Below are positions 45,963 through 56,307 of a stretch of DNA of 64,000 nucleotides, one piece after another. Position 1 is the stretch's first letter, and each line of letters opens with the position of its first letter. Under the pieces are notes generated by a model. That model saw nothing but the letters and a program-made list of their open reading frames with translations. It did no database searches and was not told where the DNA came from. The DNA is from Kordiimonas sp. (GTDB taxonomy: Bacteria; Pseudomonadota; Alphaproteobacteria; Sphingomonadales; Emcibacteraceae): the NCBI GenBank assembly GCA_002700365.1, contig PADB01000010.1:358504-422503 (forward strand), in the 5' to 3' direction. The position numbers and the translations under genes are program-made.

Positions 45963-45991
45963 TTGACACCCCTGTTATGTTATAACATAAC
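45963..45991 (+). promoter_or_regulatory. Zur-like operator and promoter of the zinc receptor gene
   Basis: An 18-bp perfect palindrome GTTATGTTATAACATAAC (45974-45991) fits the Zur box of proteobacteria. It lies between a TTGACA -35 (45963-45968) and a CATAAC -10 (45986-45991, spacing 17), so Zur with zinc would block the promoter. The start codon of the receptor is 44 bp downstream. Confidence 0.85.
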
Positions 45992-46034
45992 CTTTAGAAA
46001 ATAATATCAACTTATCTGCAATGGGCTTATCCGT

Positions 46035-48203
46035 ATGTCTTCTCTGAAAAAACTATTGTCACTTAATGTCTCTTTTATTGCTCTGGCCAGCATGACAACC
46101 CTCACCGCACAGGCCGAAAGCCAAAAACAGGATATTAACCACATCACAGGCGTGGAAAATCTGTTTGTCACCACGGCCCCGCACCAGCAAAACAATAGCT
46201 CTCTGTTGCAGGGCCATGCCCTGTTGCTGCAGGAAGACGTCATTAAGAACCTGCGTCCTTCTCTGGGGGACAGCCTTGCGCACCTTCCCGGTGTCTCAAC
46301 AACATTTCATGGCCCTGGGGCCAGCCGCCCCATTATCCGTGGTCTGGGTGGGGAGCGTGTGCGGGTCTTGGTCAATAGCCTTGGCAGTATTGATGCCGGT
46401 AACATAAGCCCTGACCATGCCGTTGCGGCAGAAGGTTTGGGGGCAGAACGCATCGAAATCCTGCGTGGCCCAAGCACACTGGCGTTTGGCAGTAACGCTA
46501 TTGGTGGTGTCGTTAATGTCATCGATAACAAAATCCCCAGCTCCCTGCCCGATGAAATAGACGGTTTTGTCAATGGCGGCGTTGGGAGCAATGCAGATGA
46601 ATGGTCCCTCGCCACGGGCCTGAATGCTCAAATCGGCAAAACGACTGTTATCCACTTGGGCGGCTTTGTTCAGCATCAGGACGACTATGGCATCCCCGGA
46701 CACGCCGAAAGTGCACTTTTCCGGGCCCTGGAAGACGATCATGATGACGACGATGACCATGATGATGATAACCATGACGATCACGATGACGATGAGCACC
46801 ATGAAGAAGATGAAGGCCGGGTGCACAACAGCAATCTTGAAAACAAGGGGGCTTCGATCGGCCTTTCTCATGTCGGCGACAATGGTTTCTTAGGTCTGTC
46901 TTTCAGCCATTTAGATAAAAACTATGGCGTTCCGGGCCATATGCATGGCGAAGATGAACATGACGACGATGATCATGATGACGATGACCACGACGATGAT
47001 GACCATGACGATCATGATGACGAACATCATGACGAAGATGTACGCATTGATTTGCGACAAACACGCCTGGACGTGGCAGGCGAACTGCGTAACCCTATTG
47101 ACGCTATTGAAAAAGCCACGTTCCGCTTTGGTTATGCCGATTACCGTCATACTGAACTTGAAGGGGATGCTGTCGGTACTGTTTTCAAAAATAAAGGCTG
47201 GGAAGGCCGTATTGATGTCAGCCAGCAACAACAAGATGCATGGCGCGGCAGCACCGGCCTGCATGTAAAACGCCGCTCTTTCGAAGCTGCCGGGGAAGAG
47301 GCATTCTCCCCCCCCAGCATTACCAACAACTGGGGCCTGTATACAGTTCAGCAACTGGATTACGGCACATGGCAGGTGGAAGGCGGCGCCCGTCTGGAAC
47401 ATCAGCGTATTAAAAATAAAGACGCAGACGCCACACGCCATTTCACCACCATCAGCGGTAGCGCGGAAGCCAGCTGGACCCCAACTGAAGAACATCAAAT
47501 CGGGATTATTTTATCCCGGACCGCCCGCGCCCCATCCGCAGAAGAGCTGTATTCCGATGGGCCGCATCTGGCAACACAAAGCTATGAACGCGGGGACCCT
47601 GACCTGAAACAGGAAACAGCTATCGGTGTTGAATTGAATGCCGAATATCAGGTCAATAAGATACAGGCGCGCGCGAACATCTTCTATAATTGGTATAATA
47701 ATTTTATCTACGATGTTGACACCGGCGATGAGGAAGATGGTCTGACCCTGCGTGAATTTGTACAACGTGACGTCAAACTATACGGGGCGGAGGTCGAAGC
47801 CCGCTGGTTGATGGTCGAAAACACCAATTATAAATTCAGCATGGATATCGGTGCCGATATCGTCCGCGCCAAGGAACGCGGTATTGGCACGCCGTTGCCC
47901 CGCATTCCCGCACAATCTGTTTCGCTGGGGGCAGAAGTGGAAACTGGCAATATCATAGGGCGCGTTGATGTCAGTGTCGTTGATGAACAAAACCGCACCG
48001 CACTAAATGAATTGCCGACAGATGATTATGTCAATGTAGATGTGCAGGTCACATGGCATCCCTTTAGTGATAAAGACCTGGCCCTGCTTTTCCAGGTCCG
48101 AAACCTCACAGATTCAGAACAACGGGTCCACAGTTCGTATCTTAAGGATCAATTACCACTGCCCGGCCGCGACATCCGCGTCAACGCCACATATCGTTTC
48201 TAA
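46035..48203 (+). CDS. znuD: TonB-dependent zinc receptor (ZnuD-like)
   Basis: Outer membrane beta-barrel for TonB-driven zinc uptake. 722 residues. Signal peptide at residues 1-27, TonB-box-like region (VENLFVTTAP), plug domain with LLLQEDVIKNLRPSLGDSLAHLPGV, GASRPIIRGLGGERVRVLVN and EILRGPSTLAFGSNAIGGVVNV, then the barrel, ending in Phe (NATYRF). Two extracellular loops are extremely His/Asp rich (residues about 233-261 and 302-336), as in ZnuD where such loops bind zinc. These loops are encoded by GAT/GAC/CAT runs. The Zur-like box upstream independently supports zinc. The gene is monocistronic. Confidence 0.93.
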   Translation: MSSLKKLLSLNVSFIALASMTTLTAQAESQKQDINHITGVENLFVTTAPHQQNNSSLLQGHALLLQEDVIKNLRPSLGDSLAHLPGVSTTFHGPGASRPIIRGLGGERVRVLVNSLGSIDAGNISPDHAVAAEGLGAERIEILRGPSTLAFGSNAIGGVVNVIDNKIPSSLPDEIDGFVNGGVGSNADEWSLATGLNAQIGKTTVIHLGGFVQHQDDYGIPGHAESALFRALEDDHDDDDDHDDDNHDDHDDDEHHEEDEGRVHNSNLENKGASIGLSHVGDNGFLGLSFSHLDKNYGVPGHMHGEDEHDDDDHDDDDHDDDDHDDHDDEHHDEDVRIDLRQTRLDVAGELRNPIDAIEKATFRFGYADYRHTELEGDAVGTVFKNKGWEGRIDVSQQQQDAWRGSTGLHVKRRSFEAAGEEAFSPPSITNNWGLYTVQQLDYGTWQVEGGARLEHQRIKNKDADATRHFTTISGSAEASWTPTEEHQIGIILSRTARAPSAEELYSDGPHLATQSYERGDPDLKQETAIGVELNAEYQVNKIQARANIFYNWYNNFIYDVDTGDEEDGLTLREFVQRDVKLYGAEVEARWLMVENTNYKFSMDIGADIVRAKERGIGTPLPRIPAQSVSLGAEVETGNIIGRVDVSVVDEQNRTALNELPTDDYVNVDVQVTWHPFSDKDLALLFQVRNLTDSEQRVHSSYLKDQLPLPGRDIRVNATYRF

Positions 48204-48257
48204 ATCCCCGTCACTAAGACAGATTAGAAGCACTCCCAAAGGGAACAAGGGTCTCCG

Positions 48258-48701
48258 TCACGGCACCACCGTAACGGGGACCTTTGACTTTTGCAGCACA
48301 CTATAGGCCACACTGCCCAATGCCAGCTTGGCCAAAAGACCGCCGCTTTTATGGCCCACAAAAATCTGGTCAGCCCCTTTTTCTTCGGCAACCGCAGATA
48401 TGACTTCCCCCGCATGTCCGACCTGCACGACCGTTTCAACCTCAATATCATAAGTCTCCAGTTTTTCCTGTGCCGGGTCCAGAATATCCGTTTGGGCACT
48501 TTCCAACTGTTCTAATTGCTGCTGATGCCTTACGGCCAATTCTTCTACAGACATGACCTCAAACTCAGACCAGTCAATCACATAAAGCAAAATCAGCAGC
48601 CCCCCTCTTTCAGCCACCTTCTCTGCCGCCAGTTCCATAGCCTTTTGTGAAAGTGCGCCACCATCATATCCGACAAGATAAGTCACATTCTTTTTCTTCA
48701 T
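48258..48701 (-). CDS. Universal stress protein, UspA family
   Basis: A 147-residue cytoplasmic nucleotide-binding stress protein from the ATG at 48701, which has GGAG upstream. The Usp fold is seen in VTYLVGYDGGALSQKAMELA, GGLLILLYVIDW, VQVGHAGEVISAVAEEKGADQIFVGHKSGG and the end SVAYSVLQKSKVPVTVVP. The ATP-binding GxxGx9GS(V) motif appears as GHKSGGLLAKLALGSVAYS. It shares an upstream region with the acetyltransferase-like gene, in which an FNR box occurs. Confidence 0.9.
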   Translation of the reverse strand: MKKKNVTYLVGYDGGALSQKAMELAAEKVAERGGLLILLYVIDWSEFEVMSVEELAVRHQQQLEQLESAQTDILDPAQEKLETYDIEVETVVQVGHAGEVISAVAEEKGADQIFVGHKSGGLLAKLALGSVAYSVLQKSKVPVTVVP

Positions 48702-48893
48702 AATCCAGTCTCCTGTCCGCATATTTAGGGTTAATAACAGTCTATCATGATCCATAGCATCACGACTAGTCTGGTTGGCGGACCACCGCGTCGCTCCAAA
48801 GTTGTGCCGTCAGATTGGCCCGCCGCAAAAAACCGCCAGAAAAAACGCAAAACAAACACACGACATTTTTATATTACATAAGTCTTATGCGGC

Positions 48894-48907
48894 TTGACCT
48901 AGATCAT
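48894..48907. promoter_or_regulatory. FNR/FixK-type binding site
   Basis: TTGAC-CTAG-ATCAT differs from the FNR consensus TTGAT-N4-ATCAA at one base in each half-site. It lies 50 bp before the gene at 48957 and about 190 bp before usp on the other strand. An FNR protein with an ExxSR recognition helix is encoded 650 bp downstream. Confidence 0.7.
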
Positions 48908-48956
48908 GGACGTCACTGCGCCCTTCACGAACACTGGCTGAAAATAAGAGAGCGTA

Positions 48957-49442
48957 ATGACTACCGAAAATATCAGCATAACCCCACTGCAGAGTCACCA
49001 GATACTTCAGGCTTATCCCCTAATACAAACGGGGGACAGGAACTGTAGTCTCGCCCAGTGGAAGAATGATGCCGAACGCCTGATCCAGCTTCCAGAGCAT
49101 CGCGGCGGCATTCTTGCGGTACAAAATGCCAATAGCTATCTCCATGGGCTGACGACATACGAACTTGACGATACCCTGCCGCAACAACGCCTGTTGCATA
49201 TACATTACTTTATTATCGTTGATCTCTTGGTGGAAACCATGGGGCCGCGCCTGTTGCGGAGGCTAGAAAATCTCAGCGAAAGCCTTGAATGTCAGGGGAT
49301 CACAATCAACCTTAGCAATTTACCGAATATAGGGCTTTTGGCAGGCTGCAATACGTCCACGTCGTTACTGACCCGCGCAGGCTATAAACCCCAAACAATT
49401 ATGCTCACTAAAGAATCTTCCCTTTCTCAGCATGCAGGTTGA
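48957..49442 (+). CDS. GNAT-like protein of unknown function
   Basis: A 161-residue soluble protein without a clear name. The pattern of an acetyltransferase fold is suggested by GGILAVQNANSYLHGLTTYEL (strands), HYFIIVDLLVETMGPRLLRRLENL (strand and helix) and CQGITINLSNL with RAGYKPQTIML at the end. The usual acetyl-CoA loop R/QxxGxG/A is not obvious. It may be a degenerate GNAT. It lies between usp and fnr and has an FNR box in its promoter, so an oxygen-related role is likely but unproven. Confidence 0.65.
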   Translation: MTTENISITPLQSHQILQAYPLIQTGDRNCSLAQWKNDAERLIQLPEHRGGILAVQNANSYLHGLTTYELDDTLPQQRLLHIHYFIIVDLLVETMGPRLLRRLENLSESLECQGITINLSNLPNIGLLAGCNTSTSLLTRAGYKPQTIMLTKESSLSQHAG

Positions 49443-49580
49443 ACAGGGCTGGCCATCCCAATTGTTCTACATTATAGTACGGTGTTATTAAGGGGCACTT
49501 CCCGTATGACGGGTCGTGAATGTGTATTTTAAGTAGAGTACAAAGAACATATAATGCTTCGATCAACTAAGGGCCAATTC

Positions 49581-50360
49581 ATGGATTCCAATGGCGGCAG
49601 CAGATCACAGGGCACAGGATCTGGCCGCGCGGGCGATTGTCAACATGGGGAAGTTTGTGGCCATTGTGATGTGCGCCATACCGCCATGTGCAATGTCTTA
49701 AACGATGCCGAACTGGAAAAGCTCAACAGCCTCTCCTCAGACTTCAAACGTGACACACAACAAATCATCTGTTCTGAAGGGGAACCAGCAGACCATTTGT
49801 ATAATCTACGCAGTGGCGTCATTCGTCTTTCTAAAATGTTGCCTGATGGTCGCCGTCAGATCACCGGTTTTCTTTTTGGCGGTGATTTCCTTGGCCTGGC
49901 CTGTAACGAGGCCTATGCCTACACGGCCGAAGCCATTACCCCGGTTGAAATGTGCCGTTTTCCACGCCACAAATTAACCCAGATGTTCGGAGAGCTGCCC
50001 CAGTTAGGGGGACGTGTCTTTTCCATGACCTCCACGGAATTAGAAGCGGCGCAAAGCCAGATGTTGCTTTTAGGGCGCAAGACCGCCGCTGAACGGCTTT
50101 CTTCCTTCCTGTTATCAATGGCGCAAAAACAACATCATTCATCCACAACTGAGCCTGCACAACCAGACGCGGACAAACAGGAAGTCCATCTCCCGATGAG
50201 CCGCACGGACATTGCCGATTATCTGGGGCTGACCGTGGAAACCGTCAGTCGCCATTTTACGAAACTGGCAAAATCCGGGCTGATTGACCTACAGGGTAGC
50301 CACAAAGTCATTCTCAAGGATGCTGATGCTCTTCAGGCCATTGCGGACGGCGACAAATAA
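49581..50360 (+). CDS. fnrL: FNR-type oxygen-responsive regulator (Crp/Fnr family)
   Basis: Cytoplasmic regulator predicted to hold an oxygen-labile [4Fe-4S] cluster. About 259 residues from the ATG at 49581, preceded by AAGGG; the frame opens at 49554. N-terminal cysteines: 20, 26, 29 and 37 (VCGHCDVRHTAMC), plus Cys108 in GLACNEA, matching FNR/FnrL cluster ligands. A cyclic-nucleotide-type beta roll (SEGEPADHLYNLRSGVIRL) is followed by the dimer helix and HTH SRTDIADYLGLTVETVSRHF, with Glu-x-x-Ser-Arg for TTGAT sites. It could control the upstream gene and usp through the box at 48894. Confidence 0.9.
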   Translation: MDSNGGSRSQGTGSGRAGDCQHGEVCGHCDVRHTAMCNVLNDAELEKLNSLSSDFKRDTQQIICSEGEPADHLYNLRSGVIRLSKMLPDGRRQITGFLFGGDFLGLACNEAYAYTAEAITPVEMCRFPRHKLTQMFGELPQLGGRVFSMTSTELEAAQSQMLLLGRKTAAERLSSFLLSMAQKQHHSSTTEPAQPDADKQEVHLPMSRTDIADYLGLTVETVSRHFTKLAKSGLIDLQGSHKVILKDADALQAIADGDK

Positions 50361-50395
50361 CACGTGTGTTTTCGTGACTTTTCTTTGAGTCTTTC

Positions 50396-50423
50396 TTGAC
50401 TCTGGCAGCAGTATGCGTATATT
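50396..50423 (+). promoter_or_regulatory. Probable promoter of rplU-rpmA
   Basis: TTGACT (50396-50401) and TATATT (50418-50423), with a 16-bp spacer, lie about 130 bp before rplU. This is the best sigma-70-like pair in the gap and leaves room for the structured leader. Confidence 0.6.
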
Positions 50424-50459
50424 TCGCCCACTTCAATATCGCATAAACAAAAGCGATTA

Positions 50460-50546
50460 CCGCCTATAGGCGGCATATTCGTCATAAATCGGTCCTGAAA
50501 TACTGCCGTGGGCAGTTACCGACTATGACCAGAAAATAGAGGTAAC
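50460..50546 (+). promoter_or_regulatory. Structured 5' leader of rplU
   Basis: A hairpin from CCGCCTATAGGCGG (50460-50473) comes first. Then a stem TCGGT/ACCGA (50489-50493, 50518-50522) encloses ACTGCC-GTG-GGCAGT (50502-50516). The segment TTACC (50516-50520) can instead pair with GGTAA (50541-50545), which overlaps the ribosome site of rplU. The two pairings exclude each other, the layout of an autoregulatory ribosomal-protein leader. Inferred from sequence only. Confidence 0.5.
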
Positions 50547-50552
50547 CGAATT

Positions 50553-50915
50553 ATGTTTGCAGTCCTAAAGACTGGCGGCAAGCAATACAAAGTCGCAAAA
50601 AATGATGTCATCCGTGTAGAAAAACTGGATGGCGAAGCCGGCACGAAACTGACACTGGACAATGTCCTGATGGTTGGTGACGACAAAGGTGTAAAAGTAG
50701 GCTCTCCTTTCTTGAAAGGCGCGCATGTCACTGCCGAGGTTCTGGAACAGACCCGTGGTGCTAAAATCATCGTTTTCAAGAAAAAACGTCGGCATAATTA
50801 CCGTCGTAAAAAAGGTCATCGTCAGGAATTAACTGTCCTGCGCATTACCGATATCAAGAAAACTGCGGCAAAGAAGGCTGCACCAAAGAAAACCGCTGAA
50901 GACGCAGCAAAGTAA
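50553..50915 (+). CDS. rplU: 50S ribosomal protein L21
   Basis: Component of the large ribosomal subunit that binds 23S rRNA. 120 residues. Starts [19 protein letters not shown], includes [20 protein letters not shown], the L21 signature, and carries a Lys/Ala-rich C-terminal extension ([14 protein letters not shown]) typical of alphaproteobacteria. GAGG precedes the ATG. It is followed 17 bp later by rpmA. Confidence 0.98.
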   Translation: MFAVLKTGGKQYKVAKNDVIRVEKLDGEAGTKLTLDNVLMVGDDKGVKVGSPFLKGAHVTAEVLEQTRGAKIIVFKKKRRHNYRRKKGHRQELTVLRITDIKKTAAKKAAPKKTAEDAAK

Positions 50916-50932
50916 GTTAAGGAGACAACGTT

Positions 50933-51190
50933 ATGGCTCATAAGAAAGCTGGTGGTAGTTCCCGTAACGGCCGCGACTCCGCGGGCCGCCGTTTGGGCGT
51001 GAAAAAGTTTGGCGGTGAAGACGTCATCGCCGGTAACATCATCATTCGTCAACGTGGCACCAAGGTGCATCCCGGTGAAAACGTTGGCATGGGTAAAGAC
51101 CACACGCTGTTTGCGCTCACCGAAGGTAAAGTCCGCTTTGCCAAAGGAAAATTGCGCCGCAGCTTCGTGCACGTCGACCCAAGCAATTAA
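50933..51190 (+). CDS. rpmA: 50S ribosomal protein L27
   Basis: Large-subunit protein whose N-terminus reaches the peptidyl-transferase centre. 85 residues. [20 protein letters not shown] with LGVKKFGGE is the universal L27 opening; no N-terminal processing extension of the Firmicutes type is present. GGAG precedes the ATG. Last gene of the rplU-rpmA unit, closed by a terminator. Confidence 0.98.
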   Translation: MAHKKAGGSSRNGRDSAGRRLGVKKFGGEDVIAGNIIIRQRGTKVHPGENVGMGKDHTLFALTEGKVRFAKGKLRRSFVHVDPSN

Positions 51191-51216
51191 TCCGGCCTTA
51201 ATAGAGGCTGGAATAC

Positions 51217-51246
51217 AAAAGGGGAATGCATGCCATTCCCCTTTTT
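51217..51246 (+). terminator. Terminator after rpmA
   Basis: Perfect 12-bp stem AAAAGGGGAATG (51217-51228) and CATTCCCCTTTT (51234-51245) with a 5-base loop and a T run. It separates the ribosomal genes from obg. Confidence 0.93.
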
Positions 51247-51385
51247 GACGTTTGAACATATGCTTTTTGCACAACAAAAAAGCAGTGCCATTGACGGCAA
51301 ACTCCTTATAAAAAAGTCTTACTCAGCGTCTTTTAAGTCCGCATTGTTAATGCGACTACTGTGTTACCCGTATACAGAATTATGA

Positions 51386-52654
<1,269 letters not shown>

Positions 52655-52709
52655 GAAAGTCCTATATATACTTTCTCAATAATCGTCACAGCCCTTACAT
52701 TGCAGAATA

Positions 52710-53840
52710 ATGAATACAAAACTCGACCAGACAAAACGCATCGTGATAAAAATCGGATCTGCCCTGTTGGTGGATTCGACAACAGGCCAATTGCGCCAGG
52801 AATGGCTGGAAAGTGTCGCTGATGACATTGCCCATTTACGTCGCAAGGGTAAAGATATTCTCATCGTCTCTTCCGGCTCGATCGCCTTGGGACGGCATAT
52901 TCTGGGATTAGCGCCCGGGCGTAAATTAGAAGAAAACCAGGCCGCCGCTGCTGTAGGTCAAATTCATCTGGCCCATGCGTATCAAACCTTTCTTGCTAAA
53001 CGCGGCCTGACAGCCGCACAAATTCTGCTGACCTATGGTGACACCGAAGAAAGACGCCGTTACCTGAATGCCCGCAGCACATTAAAAGCGTTGCTCGACC
53101 TTGGGGCCGTCCCCCTCATAAATGAAAATGATACCGTCGCCACTGACGAGGTACGCTTTGGAGACAACGACAGGCTGGCCGCCCGCGTTGCTGCAATGAC
53201 GGGTGCCGATTGCCTCTTTTTGCTATCTGATATTGATGGTTTGTATACCGAAAACCCCAAAATCAATAAAAACGCTGAATTTATTCATGAGGTAGAAAAT
53301 ATCACACCGGAAATTGAGGCCATGGCAGGTGATCCCATCGCCACGGACTTTGGCCGGGGCGGTATGGTGACAAAAATTGCGGCAGGAAAAATTGCAACAG
53401 CAAGTGGCTGTAACATGGTTATTTTGAACGGAACCCGGCAAAACCCCCTCAGCCGTTATGAAACGGAAGGCCACGGCACGTGGTTCCACGCAGCAACAGC
53501 CCCCATGAATGCATGGAAAAGCTGGATACAAGGCACATTGCAGCCCGCTGGCAGCGTCACCATAGACCAGGGGGCCGTCAAGGCGTTACTAAAAGGAAAA
53601 AGCCTCCTGCCAACAGGTGTTATACGCATCAACGGGGTTTTCAAACGCGGCGACACCGTTTCCATCACGGACCCCCATGGACATGTTATCGGCCGTGGTC
53701 TGGTGGCCTATGACAGCGATGCTGCACATAAAATCGCCGGCAAACATAGTGCCGAAATTGAAGAAATATTAGGCTACAGCGGCCGTGAAGTTATGATACA
53801 CCGTTCTGACCTGGCTCTGGACGATATTACGCAAATCTAA
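52710..53840 (+). CDS. proB: Glutamate 5-kinase
   Basis: ATP-dependent phosphorylation of glutamate, first step of proline synthesis. 376 residues. Amino acid kinase domain with [49 protein letters not shown] and [17 protein letters not shown]-terminal PUA domain (about residues 280-370, with [17 protein letters not shown] and [17 protein letters not shown]) marks the longer ProB form. Located after obg and before proA, a standard alphaproteobacterial order. Confidence 0.96.
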   Translation: MNTKLDQTKRIVIKIGSALLVDSTTGQLRQEWLESVADDIAHLRRKGKDILIVSSGSIALGRHILGLAPGRKLEENQAAAAVGQIHLAHAYQTFLAKRGLTAAQILLTYGDTEERRRYLNARSTLKALLDLGAVPLINENDTVATDEVRFGDNDRLAARVAAMTGADCLFLLSDIDGLYTENPKINKNAEFIHEVENITPEIEAMAGDPIATDFGRGGMVTKIAAGKIATASGCNMVILNGTRQNPLSRYETEGHGTWFHAATAPMNAWKSWIQGTLQPAGSVTIDQGAVKALLKGKSLLPTGVIRINGVFKRGDTVSITDPHGHVIGRGLVAYDSDAAHKIAGKHSAEIEEILGYSGREVMIHRSDLALDDITQI

Positions 53841-53886
53841 TCTTTTTGCATGATGACAACAATAAGCAATAAGGATCTATCACGTT

Positions 53887-55155
53887 ATGAGCAGTGACCG
53901 TGCCATCCAAACCATAATGGAAACCATTGGTGCCGATGCCAAAGCCGCCGCAGCCATCCTTGCCAACGCCCGCACCACACAAAAGAATGATGCATTGATT
54001 GCAGCGGCCACAGCAATCCGCGCAAAGAAGGCTGAAATTCTTCAGGCGAATGTTAAGGATCTGGATATTGCCCGTGGCCGCGACCTTAGTCAGGCAATGA
54101 TTGACCGACTATTGCTGGATGATGACCGCATCGAAGCAATCGCCTCAGGATTAGAAGCGATTGCCACACTCCCCGACCCTGTGGGCGACACGATCGCCAG
54201 TTGGGATCGTCCCAATGGACTGAATATTTCCCGCATTCGTGTCCCTTTAGGGGTCATTGGTATCATTTACGAATCCCGTCCAAATGTTACGGCTGATGCT
54301 GGTGCTTTATGCCTGAAATCCGGCAATGCCTCTATTTTGCGTGGCGGTTCGGAAAGCGCAAATTCCAGCCGCGCCATTCATCTTTGCCTTGTTGAAGGCT
54401 TAAAAGCAGCGGGGCTGCCTGAAACAGCGATACAGCTTATCCCAACACAGGATCGTGCCGCCGTAGGAGCCCTGCTCGGCATGGCTGGTATTGTTGATAT
54501 TATTGTGCCCCGTGGTGGCAAAGGCCTGATTGAGCGCGTTCAGAATGACAGTAAGGTCCCTGTCATGGCGCATCTTGATGGTATCTGTCACACCTATGTT
54601 GATAAAGCCGCCGACCCGCAAAAAGCGGTAGATATCGTCGTCAATGCCAAAATGCGTCGCACGGGTATTTGCGGAGCCACAGAAACCTTGTTGATTGACC
54701 ACAATGTCGTCGCCGACCTGCTGCCGGCCATTGCGGATGCCCTGATTGAAAAAGGCTGCGCGCTACGTGGTGACAAAACGGCCCAACAGCAACACAATGC
54801 CATTTCTCCAGCTACTGAAGAAGATTGGGACACAGAATATCTGGATGCCATTCTATCTATTCGGACAGTCGCCGGCGTTGATGATGCGATTGCCCATATT
54901 GCCCGTCATGGTTCACATCACACCGATGCGATCATTACGGAAGACGCTGAGGCGGCGGCAAAATTCCTCAACCAGGTCGACAGTGCTATCGTCGTACACA
55001 ATGCCTCCACACAATATGCAGATGGGGGCGAATTTGGCATGGGTGCGGAAATCGGTATTTCCACTGGCAAAATGCACGCGCGTGGCCCGGTCGGGTTAGA
55101 GCAATTGACCAGCTATAAATATGTTGTGCGCGGCAACGGCCAGACCCGCCCCTAG
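53887..55155 (+). CDS. proA: Gamma-glutamyl phosphate reductase
   Basis: NADPH-dependent reduction of glutamyl phosphate to glutamate semialdehyde. 422 residues of the aldehyde dehydrogenase superfamily. Motifs: [58 protein letters not shown], the catalytic Cys in [15 protein letters not shown], and the terminal [25 protein letters not shown] precedes the ATG. Functional partner of proB just upstream. Confidence 0.97.
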   Translation: MSSDRAIQTIMETIGADAKAAAAILANARTTQKNDALIAAATAIRAKKAEILQANVKDLDIARGRDLSQAMIDRLLLDDDRIEAIASGLEAIATLPDPVGDTIASWDRPNGLNISRIRVPLGVIGIIYESRPNVTADAGALCLKSGNASILRGGSESANSSRAIHLCLVEGLKAAGLPETAIQLIPTQDRAAVGALLGMAGIVDIIVPRGGKGLIERVQNDSKVPVMAHLDGICHTYVDKAADPQKAVDIVVNAKMRRTGICGATETLLIDHNVVADLLPAIADALIEKGCALRGDKTAQQQHNAISPATEEDWDTEYLDAILSIRTVAGVDDAIAHIARHGSHHTDAIITEDAEAAAKFLNQVDSAIVVHNASTQYADGGEFGMGAEIGISTGKMHARGPVGLEQLTSYKYVVRGNGQTRP

Positions 55156-55184
55156 GCCCCAAAGCGATGTGAAAGACACAATCA

Positions 55185-56276
55185 ATGTCTCCTACTCCCT
55201 CTTCACAGACATATACGTCACTGTCCGCCACAAAAGGCATTAAACGGTGGCGGGGCGTGGGGCGTTGGGCAGGTCTGCGTATAGGAATTTTGGGTGGTTC
55301 TTTTAATCCGGCCCATGATGGCCACCGCCATATCAGCCTCGAAGCCCTGCGGCGGTTAAAGCTGGATTATATCTGGTGGCTGGTCAGCCCACAAAATCCG
55401 CTTAAATCGACCGCGGGCATGTCGCCTTTTAACCAGCGGTTACGTCAGGCCCGCCATGTGGCGCGTCATCCGCGCATTATTGTTACGGATTTGGAACAAC
55501 AGCTCGGCAGCCAATATAGTGCCGAAACCATGGCCCATATCACCCGACAATATCCACATACGCGTTTTGTCTGGATGATGGGCGCAGATAACCTCGAAAG
55601 TCTGCATCTCTGGCATCAATGGCAGAAACTGGTTAACACAGTTCCGTTTGCGATTTTCGACCGTCCCCAGTATTCTATGAGAAGTGTCACTGGTAAGGCC
55701 GCGCGGCGATTGATGACCCATCGCCTACCTGAAAGAAAGGCTTCTCAGCTTGCTGACGAAACCGCGCCCGCATGGGTTTTCTTTCACATCGTTCGCAATC
55801 CTTTGTCAGCAACACAAATACGCCGTGATATCGCTACCGTCCATAAAGATGGCCAGCAAAACAACTGTGAGGAAAACGCCCCCGTGCAAACCGTTAAGGA
55901 GTCCCGAACGATTAATACGTCCGCACAAACAACATCCGCCTCAGTCCCCGCGCTGATCTTATCCATTTTGGAAGATTACAAAGCAGAAGAAATCGTCCAA
56001 ATCGACCTTAAAGATAAAACATCCATCGCCGATGTCATGATTATCGCCAACGGCACATCGCAGCGTCAGGTCAGTGCTTTAGCAAATTACATTACCCAAG
56101 GCCTGAAAGAAGCCGGCCATGCGGCCCCCAAGGTCGAAGGACTGGCCCAGTCAGACTGGGTCCTTATAGATGCCGGGGATGTTATCGTGCATTTATTCCG
56201 TCCCGAAGTGAGGGAGTTCTACAATCTGGAAAAAATGTGGATGGCAGATTTCACCCCTGACAAAGCTATGAATTAG
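55185..56276 (+). CDS. nadD-rsfS: NadD-RsfS fusion: nicotinate mononucleotide adenylyltransferase plus ribosomal silencing factor
   Basis: One uninterrupted frame of 363 residues. Residues about 30-215 are NadD: IGILGGSFNPAHDGHRHIS (HxGH nucleotide-binding motif), WLVSPQNPLKS, FVWMMGADNLESLHLW and the end RNPLSATQIRRDIA. After a polar linker (about 216-245), residues about 246-350 are RsfS: LILSILEDYKAEEIVQIDL, VMIIANGTSQRQVSALANYI, GLAQSDWVLIDAGDVIVHLF and FYNLEKMW. The two are normally separate adjacent genes. An in-frame GTG near 55885, with GAGGA upstream, could also start RsfS alone. NadD makes NAD precursor; RsfS binds L14 and blocks subunit joining. Confidence 0.9.
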   Translation: MSPTPSSQTYTSLSATKGIKRWRGVGRWAGLRIGILGGSFNPAHDGHRHISLEALRRLKLDYIWWLVSPQNPLKSTAGMSPFNQRLRQARHVARHPRIIVTDLEQQLGSQYSAETMAHITRQYPHTRFVWMMGADNLESLHLWHQWQKLVNTVPFAIFDRPQYSMRSVTGKAARRLMTHRLPERKASQLADETAPAWVFFHIVRNPLSATQIRRDIATVHKDGQQNNCEENAPVQTVKESRTINTSAQTTSASVPALILSILEDYKAEEIVQIDLKDKTSIADVMIIANGTSQRQVSALANYITQGLKEAGHAAPKVEGLAQSDWVLIDAGDVIVHLFRPEVREFYNLEKMWMADFTPDKAMN

Positions 56277-56307
56277 CCTGCTGCGATCCGGATATTAAGG
56301 CCCTGTT

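Noticed and set aside
46296-47498. Several long minus-strand frames opposite the zinc receptor gene
   Set aside because: They are antisense shadows. The His/Asp codon runs produce Ile/Val/Met runs in the opposite frames, which mimic membrane proteins.
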